64,000 nucleotides of DNA from Ktedonobacteraceae bacterium. GTDB lineage: Bacteria > Chloroflexota > Ktedonobacteria > Ktedonobacterales > Ktedonobacteraceae. Every line of letters starts with the position of its first letter. The first letter of the stretch is position 1. Shown in pieces: positions 18,875 through 27,752 of the stretch. Location: contig DASRBN010000004.1 in NCBI GenBank assembly GCA_035653615.1, forward strand, positions 1 to 64,000, in the 5' to 3' direction. The position numbers were made by a program, and so were the translations under genes. The notes beneath the pieces were generated by a model. That model was not told the origin of the DNA and ran no database searches. It saw nothing but the letters and a program-made list of their open reading frames with translations.

Positions 18875-19381
18875 ATGGCTGAAAACAACTTCACACTTAC
18901 GACGTTCTATACCAATTGGAAAGAGTACCAGGATCGTATTAAAAAGGCGATTGCCCCACTTACCACCGAGCAGCTTGAGCTGCGCGCCGCGCCTCACCTG
19001 CGCTCCATCGGCGAAAATGCCCTGCACATCATCGGCTGTCGTGCCGGCTGGTTCGCCGATTTTCTGGGCGAGGACGGTGGCGAAGAAATGAAGATGTATG
19101 CGGAGTGGAATGAGGCAGCATTAGCGCCGGATCCATCCATCCCCACCTCTGTCAAGCTGGCTCAAGGCCTTGATCGTACCTGGCAATTCATGGTGGACTG
19201 CCTGGCACGCTGGAGTCCTGAAGACATGCAGAAAACCTTCCCTGATGAATGGGATGGCAAACGGATTGACCTGTCGCGCGCCTGGGTCGTCTGGCACGTA
19301 ATGGAGCATGATCTGCACCACGGCGGCGAACTCTCGCTCACCCTCGGCATGCACGGGATTCCGGCGGATTTTCCCGGCTAG
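18875..19381 (+). CDS. DinB-family metal-dependent protein
   Basis: A 168-residue four-helix-bundle protein of the DinB/DUF664/YfiT superfamily. The predicted metal triad is complete: H51 in the second helix and H145/H149 in WHVMEHDLHHGGE. Members include thiol-dependent S-transferases (mycothiol or bacillithiol) and proteins of unknown role, so the reaction cannot be named. ATG 18875 has AGAAAGGA upstream. It is monocistronic, ending 33 bases before a perfect palindrome that separates it from the convergent reductase gene. Confidence 0.85.
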   Translation: MAENNFTLTTFYTNWKEYQDRIKKAIAPLTTEQLELRAAPHLRSIGENALHIIGCRAGWFADFLGEDGGEEMKMYAEWNEAALAPDPSIPTSVKLAQGLDRTWQFMVDCLARWSPEDMQKTFPDEWDGKRIDLSRAWVVWHVMEHDLHHGGELSLTLGMHGIPADFPG

Positions 19382-19414
19382 AACCTGCCAAACTGCTGAT
19401 TACTCATAAGTGTG

Positions 19415-19484
19415 CGAAAGATTCTTCGCTTCGCTCAGAATGACATGCCGGCATGTCATTCTGAGCGAAGCGAAGAATCTTTCG
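19415..19484. repeat. Perfect 70-bp palindrome, family 2
   Basis: The two 35-nt arms are exact reverse complements with no loop, centred on GCCGGC at 19447-19452. The core GATTCTTCGCTTCGCTCAGA is the family-2 motif found at 27.0, 35.9, 53.7 and 62.6 kb. It lies between convergent genes, so it could act as a bidirectional terminator. Confidence 0.9.
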
Positions 19485-19567
19485 TTCGAGGGTGTGCAGC
19501 TATCCTGACTTCAGTCACCCAGCCTATTTAGGAATAATCACCGTTGTAAAAGGCGCACCAGGGCATC

Positions 19568-20452
19568 TCAAATGTGATGATCCGCCAGGTCCTCAAGATA
19601 CGTGAGTAGGGCCGTATGGTCGAGATCACCGTGCCCGCGAAGCTCAAGCGAGGCAAACATTTGATCGACCAGCGCGGTCGTAGGCAGCGAGACACCGTAG
19701 CTACGTGCGGCTTCCAGCACGAACCCCAGGTCTTTGTGATGGAAGCGCACGCGGCCACCAGGCGTAAAATCGTGGGCAAGCATGTTCGCTCCACGCAGCT
19801 CGATGATGCGATTGGCGGCCAGACCTCCGCCCAATACTTGCAGAATCTTAGCCGGGTCAACACCAGCCTTCGATCCAAGTACCAGTGCCTCGCTCACGGC
19901 CTCAATCGTGAGAGCAACGACAATTTGATTGCAGGCTTTGACAATCTGGCCCGCGCCATTCTCTCCAACATGCACAATCGTCTTGCCCAGCGCTTGAAAG
20001 ATGGGCAGGCAGCGTTGAAACGTCCCTTCGTCGCCTCCCACCATAATGGAAAGCGTACCGGCAATCGCCCCCTTATCGCCGCCGCTCACCGGAGCATCAA
20101 GCATTGCTATCCTGCGTTCAGCCAAACGTTCCGCGAAGGTTCCCGTCGCAACCGGCGAAATAGTACTCATATCAATGGCAATCAACCCCGCACGCGCTCC
20201 CTCAACCACGCCATCCTTGCCAAACAGAACCTCCTCAACTTCAGCAGTACCCGGCAGCATAGTGATGATCACATCGCAGGCCGCGGCGATATTCGCCGGT
20301 CGATTGCGTGCCGCGGCTCCGGCAGCCAAAAATTCATCCGTCACCTCCTGGTGGCGATTCTGTACGATCAGCGGAAAACCGGCCTTGAGCAGGTTATGCG
20401 CCATCGGCCTGCCCATGATACCCAGACCGATGAAACCAATCGTGTCCGGCAT
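19568..20452 (-). CDS. garR: 2-hydroxy-3-oxopropionate reductase-like dehydrogenase
   Basis: A 294-residue member of the beta-hydroxyacid dehydrogenase family. The NAD(P)-binding GxGxxG is G9-G11-G14 in FIGLGIMG; the substrate loop is DAPVSGGDKGA (119-129); the catalytic lysine is K172 in GAGQIVKACNQ. Both the length and DxSTxSP (94-100) fit tartronate-semialdehyde reductase, which makes D-glycerate. 3-hydroxyisobutyrate dehydrogenase is the main alternative, and the ilvD neighbour (valine pathway) makes that plausible. It starts 14 nt after ilvD ends and is surely co-transcribed. The gene symbol is tentative. Confidence 0.85.
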   Translation of the reverse strand: MPDTIGFIGLGIMGRPMAHNLLKAGFPLIVQNRHQEVTDEFLAAGAAARNRPANIAAACDVIITMLPGTAEVEEVLFGKDGVVEGARAGLIAIDMSTISPVATGTFAERLAERRIAMLDAPVSGGDKGAIAGTLSIMVGGDEGTFQRCLPIFQALGKTIVHVGENGAGQIVKACNQIVVALTIEAVSEALVLGSKAGVDPAKILQVLGGGLAANRIIELRGANMLAHDFTPGGRVRFHHKDLGFVLEAARSYGVSLPTTALVDQMFASLELRGHGDLDHTALLTYLEDLADHHI

Positions 20453-20466
20453 TGTGCGACTCCTTC

Positions 20467-22143
20467 CTATACACGGGTAATCGCCCCCTCCGAAGCCGAT
20501 GTCACCAGGGCGGCATATTTGGCAAATACACCACTTTTATAATGCGGGGCAGGTTCCGTCCAGTTTGCCAGGCGGGCGGCAATCTCGGAGTCTGGAAGCT
20601 CTACATCGAGACGCCGCTTCTCAATATCTATGACGATGCTATCTCCTTCTCGCAACGCGGCCAGGGGGCCACCACGTGCCGCTTCGGGCGCAATATGACC
20701 GATCATTAAGCCCCGTGTTGCTCCGCTGAAGCGCCCGTCAGTCACCAGCGCCACCGTCTCACCAAGTCCCGCGCCGACAATGGCTCCCGTGACATCCAGC
20801 ATCTCGCGCATCCCCGGCCCACCGCGCGGACCCTCGTAGCGAATGACCACCACATCGCCCGCCTGGATACGTCCCTGTGTGACCGCGCTCATCGCATCTT
20901 CCTCGCGGTCGAAAACGCGCGCCGGCCCGCGATGATACAGGCGCTCGTGGCCCGCGATCTTCACCACGCAGCCATCCGGGGCCAGATTCCCCTTGAGAAT
21001 GACCAGCCCACCATTGGGCTTGAGGGGATTGGAGAGCGGGCGCACAACATCCTGGCCGGGCGTCTCAACCGCTCTGCTTGCCTCCTCGGCTAAGGTTCGA
21101 CCGCTCGGAGTCATCTGCTTCTCATCAACCAGACCGGCCTCAACGAGCCGCTGGACAAGTAATGGCACACCTCCGGCGCGATCCAGGTCCACGGCCATGT
21201 AGCGTCCGCCCGGCTTTAGATCGGCCAGCATGGGAGTGCGCCTGCTAATAATATCAAAATCATCGATGGTCAGCGGTATTCCGGCTTCACGCGCCATCGC
21301 CAGCAGGTGGAGTACGGCATTGGTAGAGCCACCAGAAGCGGCCACTCCCGCAATCGCGTTCTCAAAAGCCGCGCGTGTCAGAATATCGCCCGGTGTCACA
21401 CCGCGTCGCAACAGGTCCATAATCAACCGCCCGCAGTTGCGCGCCACCTCGTCTTTGCGCGGATCGACCGCCGGAACGCTCGCCGTACCCATGGGAGACA
21501 GGCCGATAAACTCCATCACCATCGCCATGGTATTGGCCGTAAATTGCCCGCCGCACGCGCCCGCTCCCGGACATGCCACGTTCTCCAAAGCTCGCAGGTC
21601 GGCATCGCTCATCTTGCCCGCCGCATTGGCTCCGATGGCTTCATACACATCGCCCACCGTCACATCGCGCCCCTGAAAACGCCCGGGTGCAATGGAGCCG
21701 CCATACAGCAGGATGCCGGGTACATTCAAGCGGATCAGCGCCATGGCAGCCGCGGGTATGGTCTTATCGCATCCAACCAGGGCAACGATAGCATCGAACA
21801 TGTGGCCGCGCCCGACCAGTTCAATAGAATCGGCGATCACCTCGCGGCTCACCAGCGAGGCCTTCATGCCCTCCGTACCCATCGTCACACCATCGCTGAT
21901 CGCGATAGTATTGAACTCCATCGGCGTCCCACCGGCCTCTCGAATGCCCTCTTTCACGCGAGCCGCCAGTCGCCGCAAATGATAGTTGCAGGGCATGGTT
22001 TCAATCCAGCTATTGGCTATACCGATGATCGGACGCGCCAGGTCGTCATCGCTGAAGCCGATAGCCTTGACCATGGCACGCGCACCCGCGCGATTGCGTC
22101 CTTCAAATAGAATACGGCTATGCTCTCGTGGATCGGTTGTCAT
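20467..22143 (-). CDS. ilvD: Dihydroxy-acid dehydratase
   Basis: A 558-residue IlvD/Edd-family dehydratase for isoleucine, valine and leucine synthesis (dihydroxy acid to 2-keto acid). The three cluster cysteines are in place: C52 (ETMPCNYH), C125 (VGCDKT) and C197 (GAGACGGQ), the pattern of [2Fe-2S] or [4Fe-4S] enzymes. ATG 22143 is chosen because CAGGAG precedes it by about 7 nt and homology begins at residue ~8; an upstream in-frame start at 22242 is discarded. Sugar-acid dehydratases of the same family are an alternative, given the neighbouring GarR-like reductase. It heads a two-gene leftward operon. Confidence 0.92.
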   Translation of the reverse strand: MTTDPREHSRILFEGRNRAGARAMVKAIGFSDDDLARPIIGIANSWIETMPCNYHLRRLAARVKEGIREAGGTPMEFNTIAISDGVTMGTEGMKASLVSREVIADSIELVGRGHMFDAIVALVGCDKTIPAAAMALIRLNVPGILLYGGSIAPGRFQGRDVTVGDVYEAIGANAAGKMSDADLRALENVACPGAGACGGQFTANTMAMVMEFIGLSPMGTASVPAVDPRKDEVARNCGRLIMDLLRRGVTPGDILTRAAFENAIAGVAASGGSTNAVLHLLAMAREAGIPLTIDDFDIISRRTPMLADLKPGGRYMAVDLDRAGGVPLLVQRLVEAGLVDEKQMTPSGRTLAEEASRAVETPGQDVVRPLSNPLKPNGGLVILKGNLAPDGCVVKIAGHERLYHRGPARVFDREEDAMSAVTQGRIQAGDVVVIRYEGPRGGPGMREMLDVTGAIVGAGLGETVALVTDGRFSGATRGLMIGHIAPEAARGGPLAALREGDSIVIDIEKRRLDVELPDSEIAARLANWTEPAPHYKSGVFAKYAALVTSASEGAITRV

Positions 22144-22245
22144 GGTGTTCTCCTGGTAGTGAAGTTCTGCTTTTCGTTCAAGCAAATTAACTATTTTCTG
22201 GACGGAGCAAGTGTTATCAGTATATGATATTTTCGGAACCAATCC

Positions 22246-22338
22246 GTAGGGGCCGATTCATCGTACACATCGCCGATTCATCGGCCCGCGCAGGGATTTA
22301 TCGTTGTCGGGTTATTTTCTCAAAATCCATTATCGGCC
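22246..22338. repeat. Dispersed repeat, family 1
   Basis: GGGGCCGATTCATCGTACAC, CGCCGATTCATCGGCCCGCG and a distal CAAAATCCATTATCGGCC reproduce the module order of the 17.03-kb element. It lies in the divergent gap between ilvD and the LigB-type gene, ending a few bases before the latter's ribosome site. Confidence 0.8.
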
Positions 22339-22359
22339 TATGCCAAAGGAAGGAATCAT

Positions 22360-23202
22360 ATGAGCGGTTTAGTATTCGCCTGTATAGCCCCGCACGGCAG
22401 CATGATCGTCCCACTACTCAACGAAGAGGGCGCGCAAAAAGCCCTGGCGACCCGCGCCGCCATGGAAGAATTGGGCAGGCGTATGGCCGCGGCCCAGCCG
22501 GAAACCATCGTACTGATCACCCCACATGGCCACCGAGTCGACCACGCCTTCTCGCTACTCAACAACGAACGTGTTCGAGGAGAACTGAGCGACGAAGAGG
22601 GCAGCGGAGGAGGCTTCATCCTCTCATTCGAGGTGGACAAAGAGCTGAACGCCGCCATTGTCGAAGCCGCTCAATCCCTGCAAGTCCCCGTGACGCGCAT
22701 AGGCTACGCTGTACCCGACGATCCCGACTTCTACCAACCGCTCGACTGGGGAGCCAGCGTCCCACTCTACTTCATGGGCGGCATGTACCATCCTCGGCCC
22801 AAAGTAGTCATCGCCTGTCCCGACCGCGGGAATATGCCTTGGACATTATTTCCAACCTTTGGTAAGGCCATTCGCCATGCAGCCGAATCCCTTGGACGCA
22901 ACATCGCCCTGATCGCCAGCGCCGATATGGGACACGCCCACGACGAAAACGGCCCTTATGGCTTCGATACGGCCTCAGCAGAGTACGACGCCGCGGTGAT
23001 AGAAGCCGTCAAAGCTCAAGACCCGGGTCGATTGTTGACTTTCGATTCAAACTGGCTGGAACGCGCCTCAACCGATTCTTACGGGCAGATACTCAATTTG
23101 CATGGTGCTATCGAGGATACGAATTTCCGTGGTGAGTTGCTGTCGTATGAGGTGCCGACTTATTTTGGGATGATGTGCGTGGGGTATGAGGGGAGGGGTT
23201 AA
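22360..23202 (+). CDS. LigB/MEMO-type extradiol dioxygenase family protein
   Basis: A 280-residue protein of the class III extradiol ring-cleavage dioxygenase superfamily. Metal-ligand candidates are H12 (IAPHGS), H56/H58 (TPHGHR) and the DMGHAHD motif (H192, H194), with DWGASVPL (129-136) as the typical core strand. True dioxygenases open catechol rings with Fe(II); MEMO1-like members of this fold act in other chemistry, so activity is not certain. ATG 22360 has AAAGGAAGG upstream. It is a single gene with no aromatic-degradation neighbours. Confidence 0.8.
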   Translation: MSGLVFACIAPHGSMIVPLLNEEGAQKALATRAAMEELGRRMAAAQPETIVLITPHGHRVDHAFSLLNNERVRGELSDEEGSGGGFILSFEVDKELNAAIVEAAQSLQVPVTRIGYAVPDDPDFYQPLDWGASVPLYFMGGMYHPRPKVVIACPDRGNMPWTLFPTFGKAIRHAAESLGRNIALIASADMGHAHDENGPYGFDTASAEYDAAVIEAVKAQDPGRLLTFDSNWLERASTDSYGQILNLHGAIEDTNFRGELLSYEVPTYFGMMCVGYEGRG

Positions 23203-23415
23203 GAAGGATTAGGCTACCATATCTTTTAGAATTTTAGGTTATTGCTGCATGCCTTTACCATGCCCGATCATTTCTTGTTGTCTTTTCTGTAGCCATTTCA
23301 TCAAGAGTTAGCTTGAATCGGGATATAAACTTTCTGTCCAGTGTATCGGCAAACCTCATAATACAGACTTTTCGTAAGGCATCTCCCATTTCCCTGATCT
23401 TCTAAAGGGACCTTT
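23203..23415. other. A/T-rich tail without a supported gene
   Basis: Between convergent genes this 213-base stretch is visibly richer in A/T than its surroundings. Leftward frames of 40-65 codons exist but have no ribosome site or recognisable motif. It may be decayed sequence of the same origin as the next gene. Confidence 0.35.
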
Positions 23416-23979
23416 TTAAATCTGCCAATAATGGCGGTAAGCAGCGATAATCGTGTTGCCAATAAAAATGGGATCTCCAAAGGCCGGATTGATGTCACAT
23501 TTTAGATAAGTCCCATTACTATAAAACACGTCCAGCCAGTAGTAATTTCTAGTTGTTATTATCCCGTCACTAACCTGGACCGTAGTCTGGTTTGCAAGAC
23601 TTATACTATTAATTTTCGAAAAGTTAAATGAGTAATACTTCCTATAATCTTCTGGTTGGAATTGGACAATACCATCGGGCAATATAACTAAAAGAGGCTG
23701 CTTAGAAGAGGCTGGTTCTCTTCGAAATAAGTATCTAAATATTAACAATGAAGCTCCTCCAAAGCAAAGGATAATGATAATGGACACAAAAATTGAAGAT
23801 ATATCTAAATGATTATTTAGTAATGCTAAAGGAATGATAACAGCTACTCCAATGAAGGCTATAGCAATCAAAATCCATACAAACCCATCTATGTCAGTAT
23901 AATTACCTGGAAAAACATTCCATTCGGATGGATAGTTACCATCTTTTACTAGTTCTATCACTTCTTTCGCATTCATCAT
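23416..23979 (-). CDS. Small membrane protein of unknown family
   Basis: A 187-residue protein with a very strong ribosome site (AAAAGGAGG, 8 nt before ATG 23979; a second ATG at 23976). Two adjacent membrane spans (about residues 33-53 and 60-80) follow a short cytoplasmic start. The remainder (PDGIVQFQPEDYRKYYSFNF and a Tyr/Asn-rich end) looks like a small beta-rich or PH-like domain. I do not recognise the family. Codon use is A/T-rich and unlike its neighbours, which suggests recent acquisition. Confidence 0.75.
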   Translation of the reverse strand: MMNAKEVIELVKDGNYPSEWNVFPGNYTDIDGFVWILIAIAFIGVAVIIPLALLNNHLDISSIFVSIIIILCFGGASLLIFRYLFRREPASSKQPLLVILPDGIVQFQPEDYRKYYSFNFSKINSISLANQTTVQVSDGIITTRNYYWLDVFYSNGTYLKCDINPAFGDPIFIGNTIIAAYRHYWQI

Positions 23980-24224
23980 TTTTTCCTCCTTTTAGTAATC
24001 TGTCTATCATCATTTGACGATTGACATGTAGTGGCACCCCTTGCGGATGCCAGGTTCCTGTCCCACTAGCCAAAACAGGCCATCAAACGTGTAGTAATTA
24101 GTGCATGTAACAGCAAGCAGACACGATACACTCTATCTTGCGTATAATAACAGGGACAAGAAAACACAAACCCAGGACTTCCTGGGCAGCTACTCGACAA
24201 AACCGGAGTGAAAGGAAAAACACT

Positions 24225-25295
24225 ATGGAACTTGGACTCGTTGGACTTGGGCGCATGGGCGCTAATATGGCCAAACGACTGCTGCGCAATGGCCATACGG
24301 TCGTTGGCTACGCGCGTCACGAAAGTACAGTGCAGGGGCGCTTGCAAGATGGCTCTATTTCGAAAGGAGCTAGCTCGCTGGAAGACCTCGTTCATCAACT
24401 CGCGCAGCCGCGCGCTATCTGGTTGATGGTTCCTGCCGCCTCGGTAGACGACACGTTGAATACGCTTATCCCACTGCTGGCAAAGGACGATGTGGTGATC
24501 GATGGCGGCAACTCCTACTATCATGATGACATTCGCCACGCGAAGATGCTTGAGCCGCATGGCATCCATTATCTTGACGTCGGTACCAGCGGCGGCGTCT
24601 GGGGACTCGAGCGCGGCTATTGCCAGATGATCGGTGGCGAGGAAGAGATCGTCAAACGCCTCGACCCGATTTTCTCCGCCCTGGCACCTGGAGTTGACGC
24701 GGCGGTTCGCACTCCTGGGCGCGAAGAAATCGGCGGCACAGCTGAAAAAGGGTATTATCATTGCGGCCCGCATGGAGCTGGTCATTTCGTCAAGATGGTT
24801 CATAACGGCATCGAGTACGGCGTCATGGCAGCCTATGCCGAGGGTCTGAACATCCTCAAACACGCTAATATCGGCAAGCAGCAGCAGACCGTCGATGCCG
24901 AAACCGCCCCGCTAAGCAGCCCTGAATATTACCAGTACGATTTCAACCTCGCCGATATCGCGGAACTGTGGCGGCGTGGCAGTGTCATCGGCTCGTGGCT
25001 GCTCGATCTGACCGCCAGCGCGCTGCTCAAGAGTCCCAATCTCGAGGATTTCCAGGGCCGCGTCTCCGATTCGGGCGAGGGGCGTTGGACGATTGCCGCC
25101 GCCATCGACGAGGCCGTTCCCGCATTCGTGCTGACTGCTGCCCTTTACGAACGCTTCAGCTCGCGCGGCCAGGCCGATTTTGCCAACAAGATCATGTCCG
25201 CCATGCGTTTTGAATTCGGCGGCCATCATGAAAAGGAAGCCACGGATGAGACACATCATACGCAAACGAATACCACTTCGAGCGGTACTGAATAA
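24225..25295 (+). CDS. gnd: 6-phosphogluconate dehydrogenase, decarboxylating
   Basis: A 356-residue enzyme of the shorter GndA/YqeC-like class that oxidises and decarboxylates 6-phosphogluconate to ribulose 5-phosphate. The nucleotide-binding GLGRMG spans 7-12, [12 protein letters not shown] and [15 protein letters not shown] form the substrate site, and the catalytic lysine lies in [19 protein letters not shown] 24225 is preferred over an upstream start at 24138 because GAAAGGAA lies just before it. The short class often uses NAD+. Its Gln/Thr/His-rich tail is probably disordered. pgi follows after 11 nt, so the pair is an operon linking the pentose phosphate and glycolytic routes. Confidence 0.92.
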   Translation: MELGLVGLGRMGANMAKRLLRNGHTVVGYARHESTVQGRLQDGSISKGASSLEDLVHQLAQPRAIWLMVPAASVDDTLNTLIPLLAKDDVVIDGGNSYYHDDIRHAKMLEPHGIHYLDVGTSGGVWGLERGYCQMIGGEEEIVKRLDPIFSALAPGVDAAVRTPGREEIGGTAEKGYYHCGPHGAGHFVKMVHNGIEYGVMAAYAEGLNILKHANIGKQQQTVDAETAPLSSPEYYQYDFNLADIAELWRRGSVIGSWLLDLTASALLKSPNLEDFQGRVSDSGEGRWTIAAAIDEAVPAFVLTAALYERFSSRGQADFANKIMSAMRFEFGGHHEKEATDETHHTQTNTTSSGTE

Positions 25296-25306
25296 GGAAT
25301 GAGCTT

Positions 25307-26950
25307 ATGTCTACAACTGTAACACCGCTGACGCAGCGGCCAGCCTGGAAAGCCCTCGAAGACCATTATGCTCAGGTAAAGGACCTGCACCTGCGCAAGC
25401 TCTTCGCCGATGATCCCCAGCGTGGTGAGCGTTTCGCAGCCGAGGGCGTGGGCATCTACCTGGACTATTCCAAGAACCGCATTACCGGCGAGACCATCCA
25501 GTTGCTCTTGCAGCTGGCCGAGTCTTCGAACCTGCGCCAGCGCATCGACGCCATGTTCAGCGGCCAGAAGATCAATATCACCGAGCAGCGTGCCGTACTG
25601 CACGTTGCCCTGCGCGCTCCAGGGGATGAAACGATCATGGTGGATGGCGAGAACGTGGTGCCGGAAGTCCACAAAGTCCTCGACAAGATGACGGATTTCT
25701 CCAACCGCGTGCGCAGCGGCGAGTGGAAAGGCTATACCGGCAAGCGCATTCGCAACGTCGTCAATATTGGCATCGGCGGCTCCGACCTTGGCCCGCATAT
25801 GGCCTACGAGGCGCTGAAGCATTACAGCGACCGCGATATGACCTTCCGTTTCGTCTCCAACGTCGATGGCAGCGAGTTTGTGGAACTGACGCGCGACCTC
25901 GACCCGGCAGAAACGCTCTTCATCGTCTCCTCTAAAACGTTCACCACGCTGGAGACGCTGACCAACGCCAACTCGGCTCGCGAATGGCTGGTGCGCGCTT
26001 TGGGTAGCGAGCAGGCGGTGGCAAAGCACTTCGTGGCCGTCTCAACGAATACCAAAGAGGTGGAGAAGTTCGGCATCGACACGCAGAACATGTTCGAGTT
26101 CTGGGACTGGGTCGGCGGCCGTTACTCCTACGACTCAGCCATCGGCCTCTCGCTGATGATCGCCATCGGGCCGGAGCAGTTCCGCGAAATGCTGGCCGGT
26201 TTCCATGCCATGGACGAGCATTTCCGCACCACGCCTTTTGAGCGCAACTTGCCCGTGCTGCTGGGGCTGATCGGCATCTGGTACAACAACTTTTTCGGCG
26301 CGCAGACGGTGGCAATCCTGCCCTACGATTACTATCTAGGGCAATTGCCAGCTTACTTCCAGCAGCTTGACATGGAGAGCGATGGCAAGCATGTCGATTT
26401 GCAGGGCAGGACGGTGAATTACCAGACCGGACCGATTATCTGGGGGCAGCCTGGTACCAATGGCCAGCACGCTTTCTACCAGCTGATTCATCAAGGCACA
26501 AAGCTGATTCCCTGCGACTTTATCGGCTTCTGCCAGACATTGAACCCGCTCGGGCGGCATCATGACCTGCTGATGGCCAACTTCTTCGCCCAGACCGAGG
26601 CGCTGGCCTTCGGCAAAACGGCGGAAGAGGTCGCGAAAGATGGCGTGCCATCCTTCCAGGTTCCGCATCGCACCTTCGAGGGCAATCGTCCGACGAACAC
26701 TATCCTGGTCGAACGATTAACGCCTGAAACATTGGGCAAGATCATCGCTCTCTACGAACACAAAGTCTTCGTCCAGGGCACGGTCTGGGATATCAACTCG
26801 TTCGATCAATGGGGCGTCGAACTGGGCAAAGTGCTGGCGAACCGCATCATCCCCGAGCTTGAGAGCAAAGAGGAGCCAAAGCTGACGCACGATAGCTCGA
26901 CGAATACGCTGATCCAGCGATATAGGAAGTTGAGGGGTCAGGCATCCTGA
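25307..26950 (+). CDS. pgi: Glucose-6-phosphate isomerase
   Basis: A full-length 547-residue PGI converting glucose 6-phosphate and fructose 6-phosphate. Visible signatures are [18 protein letters not shown] for phosphate binding, [12 protein letters not shown] with the start of signature 1, the catalytic-region [15 protein letters not shown], and [11 protein letters not shown] with the catalytic lysine. AAGGAATGAGCTT before ATG 25307 serves as ribosome site. It is the second gene of the gnd-pgi operon, which a family-2 palindrome closes about 70 nt downstream. Confidence 0.97.
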   Translation: MSTTVTPLTQRPAWKALEDHYAQVKDLHLRKLFADDPQRGERFAAEGVGIYLDYSKNRITGETIQLLLQLAESSNLRQRIDAMFSGQKINITEQRAVLHVALRAPGDETIMVDGENVVPEVHKVLDKMTDFSNRVRSGEWKGYTGKRIRNVVNIGIGGSDLGPHMAYEALKHYSDRDMTFRFVSNVDGSEFVELTRDLDPAETLFIVSSKTFTTLETLTNANSAREWLVRALGSEQAVAKHFVAVSTNTKEVEKFGIDTQNMFEFWDWVGGRYSYDSAIGLSLMIAIGPEQFREMLAGFHAMDEHFRTTPFERNLPVLLGLIGIWYNNFFGAQTVAILPYDYYLGQLPAYFQQLDMESDGKHVDLQGRTVNYQTGPIIWGQPGTNGQHAFYQLIHQGTKLIPCDFIGFCQTLNPLGRHHDLLMANFFAQTEALAFGKTAEEVAKDGVPSFQVPHRTFEGNRPTNTILVERLTPETLGKIIALYEHKVFVQGTVWDINSFDQWGVELGKVLANRIIPELESKEEPKLTHDSSTNTLIQRYRKLRGQAS

Positions 26951-27018
26951 GCTTGAGCTTGTGGGAATTCGGGGCGTCCCTCACGGATTACTCGAGTAGA
27001 GTTTTTACATCTCCACAT

Positions 27019-27094
27019 GGGCCTGTCATTCTGAGCGCAGCGAAGAATCTCTGGTGGCACACAGATTCTTCGCTGCGCTCAGAATGACAGGCCC
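27019..27094. repeat. Long inverted repeat, family 2
   Basis: Two perfect 32-nt arms (27019-27050 and 27063-27094) flank a 12-nt loop; core TCTGAGCGCAGCGAAGAATC. It lies between the ends of convergent pgi and the nucleotidyltransferase-like gene, the position expected of a terminator. Confidence 0.9.
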
Positions 27095-27101
27095 CGGAGT
27101 C

Positions 27102-27752
27102 CTATACATGCCCACCATTAGCACGTGCTGGTTTATCACGCTCGGCCAGGTATCGCTCGAACTCTCCTGGGGTACGTACACCATACTGGAGAACGGCCTC
27201 GTAAATATCGGTGCTGTAGACGCTGTTGCGGTAGGTGGGAAGCTGAACCCAGGTGTCTTTGATCCAGAGGATGGCGAGACGTGTTTCGGCAGCCAACTGC
27301 TTTGCCAGAGCATCGTGAAGTGGCTCTGGATGCATGCCTTCTCCCAGCCAGAACGAAATATCGATCTTCCATTCAGCCTGTCCGTGAAAATCGTAGTAGA
27401 TCATGAAAAAATAGCGTGCATCTATTTCGTCCGGTTTAAAATTTCCACTTTCGTTGAAGTAGCGTACCTGCTTAACTCCTGCATGGGTAAACAGCGGTCG
27501 CATGGCATCGTAAGCGCGTTCAATGCTCAAACCTGGGCTGGAGACGGCCAGGTCGATATCGCGCCAGACCATCAGTCCTAACGCGGAACTCCCGATTTGC
27601 CTGACGCTGCCTACGGTCGATAGTAGTCTATACAGGTCCAGTGCTGCCAGGACAGCCTGGGCCTCAGTTTGAAGCTTTTCCTGGCGTTCGAGAAGTTCAG
27701 CAGCGCGGGTGGGGTGAAGTATTTCAGAGTTGGTCATAATGCATATCTTCAC
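27102..27752 (-). CDS. Nucleotidyltransferase-fold protein
   Basis: A protein of up to 216 residues with the signature of the minimal nucleotidyltransferase fold, GSSALGLMVWRDIDLAV (GS-x-DxD). It is followed by beta strands (RYFFMIYYDF, WKIDISFWLG) that could supply the third acidic residue. Family members transfer NMP to drugs, proteins or RNA; the acceptor here is unknown. GTG 27752 abuts the apbE stop and would give translational coupling; ATG 27737 is the alternative. It ends 7 bases from a family-2 palindrome. Confidence 0.7.
   Translation of the reverse strand: MKICIMTNSEILHPTRAAELLERQEKLQTEAQAVLAALDLYRLLSTVGSVRQIGSSALGLMVWRDIDLAVSSPGLSIERAYDAMRPLFTHAGVKQVRYFNESGNFKPDEIDARYFFMIYYDFHGQAEWKIDISFWLGEGMHPEPLHDALAKQLAAETRLAILWIKDTWVQLPTYRNSVYSTDIYEAVLQYGVRTPGEFERYLAERDKPARANGGHV

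Noticed and set aside
19616-20542. 308-codon rightward ORF opposite the garR-like gene
   Set aside because: Antisense shadow; the opposite strand encodes a recognisable dehydrogenase with all motifs.
21307-22110. 267-codon rightward ORF opposite ilvD
   Set aside because: Antisense shadow rich in His/Arg; ilvD on the other strand is certain.
24066-24863. 265-codon leftward ORF opposite gnd
   Set aside because: Antisense shadow; no ribosome site and no domain.
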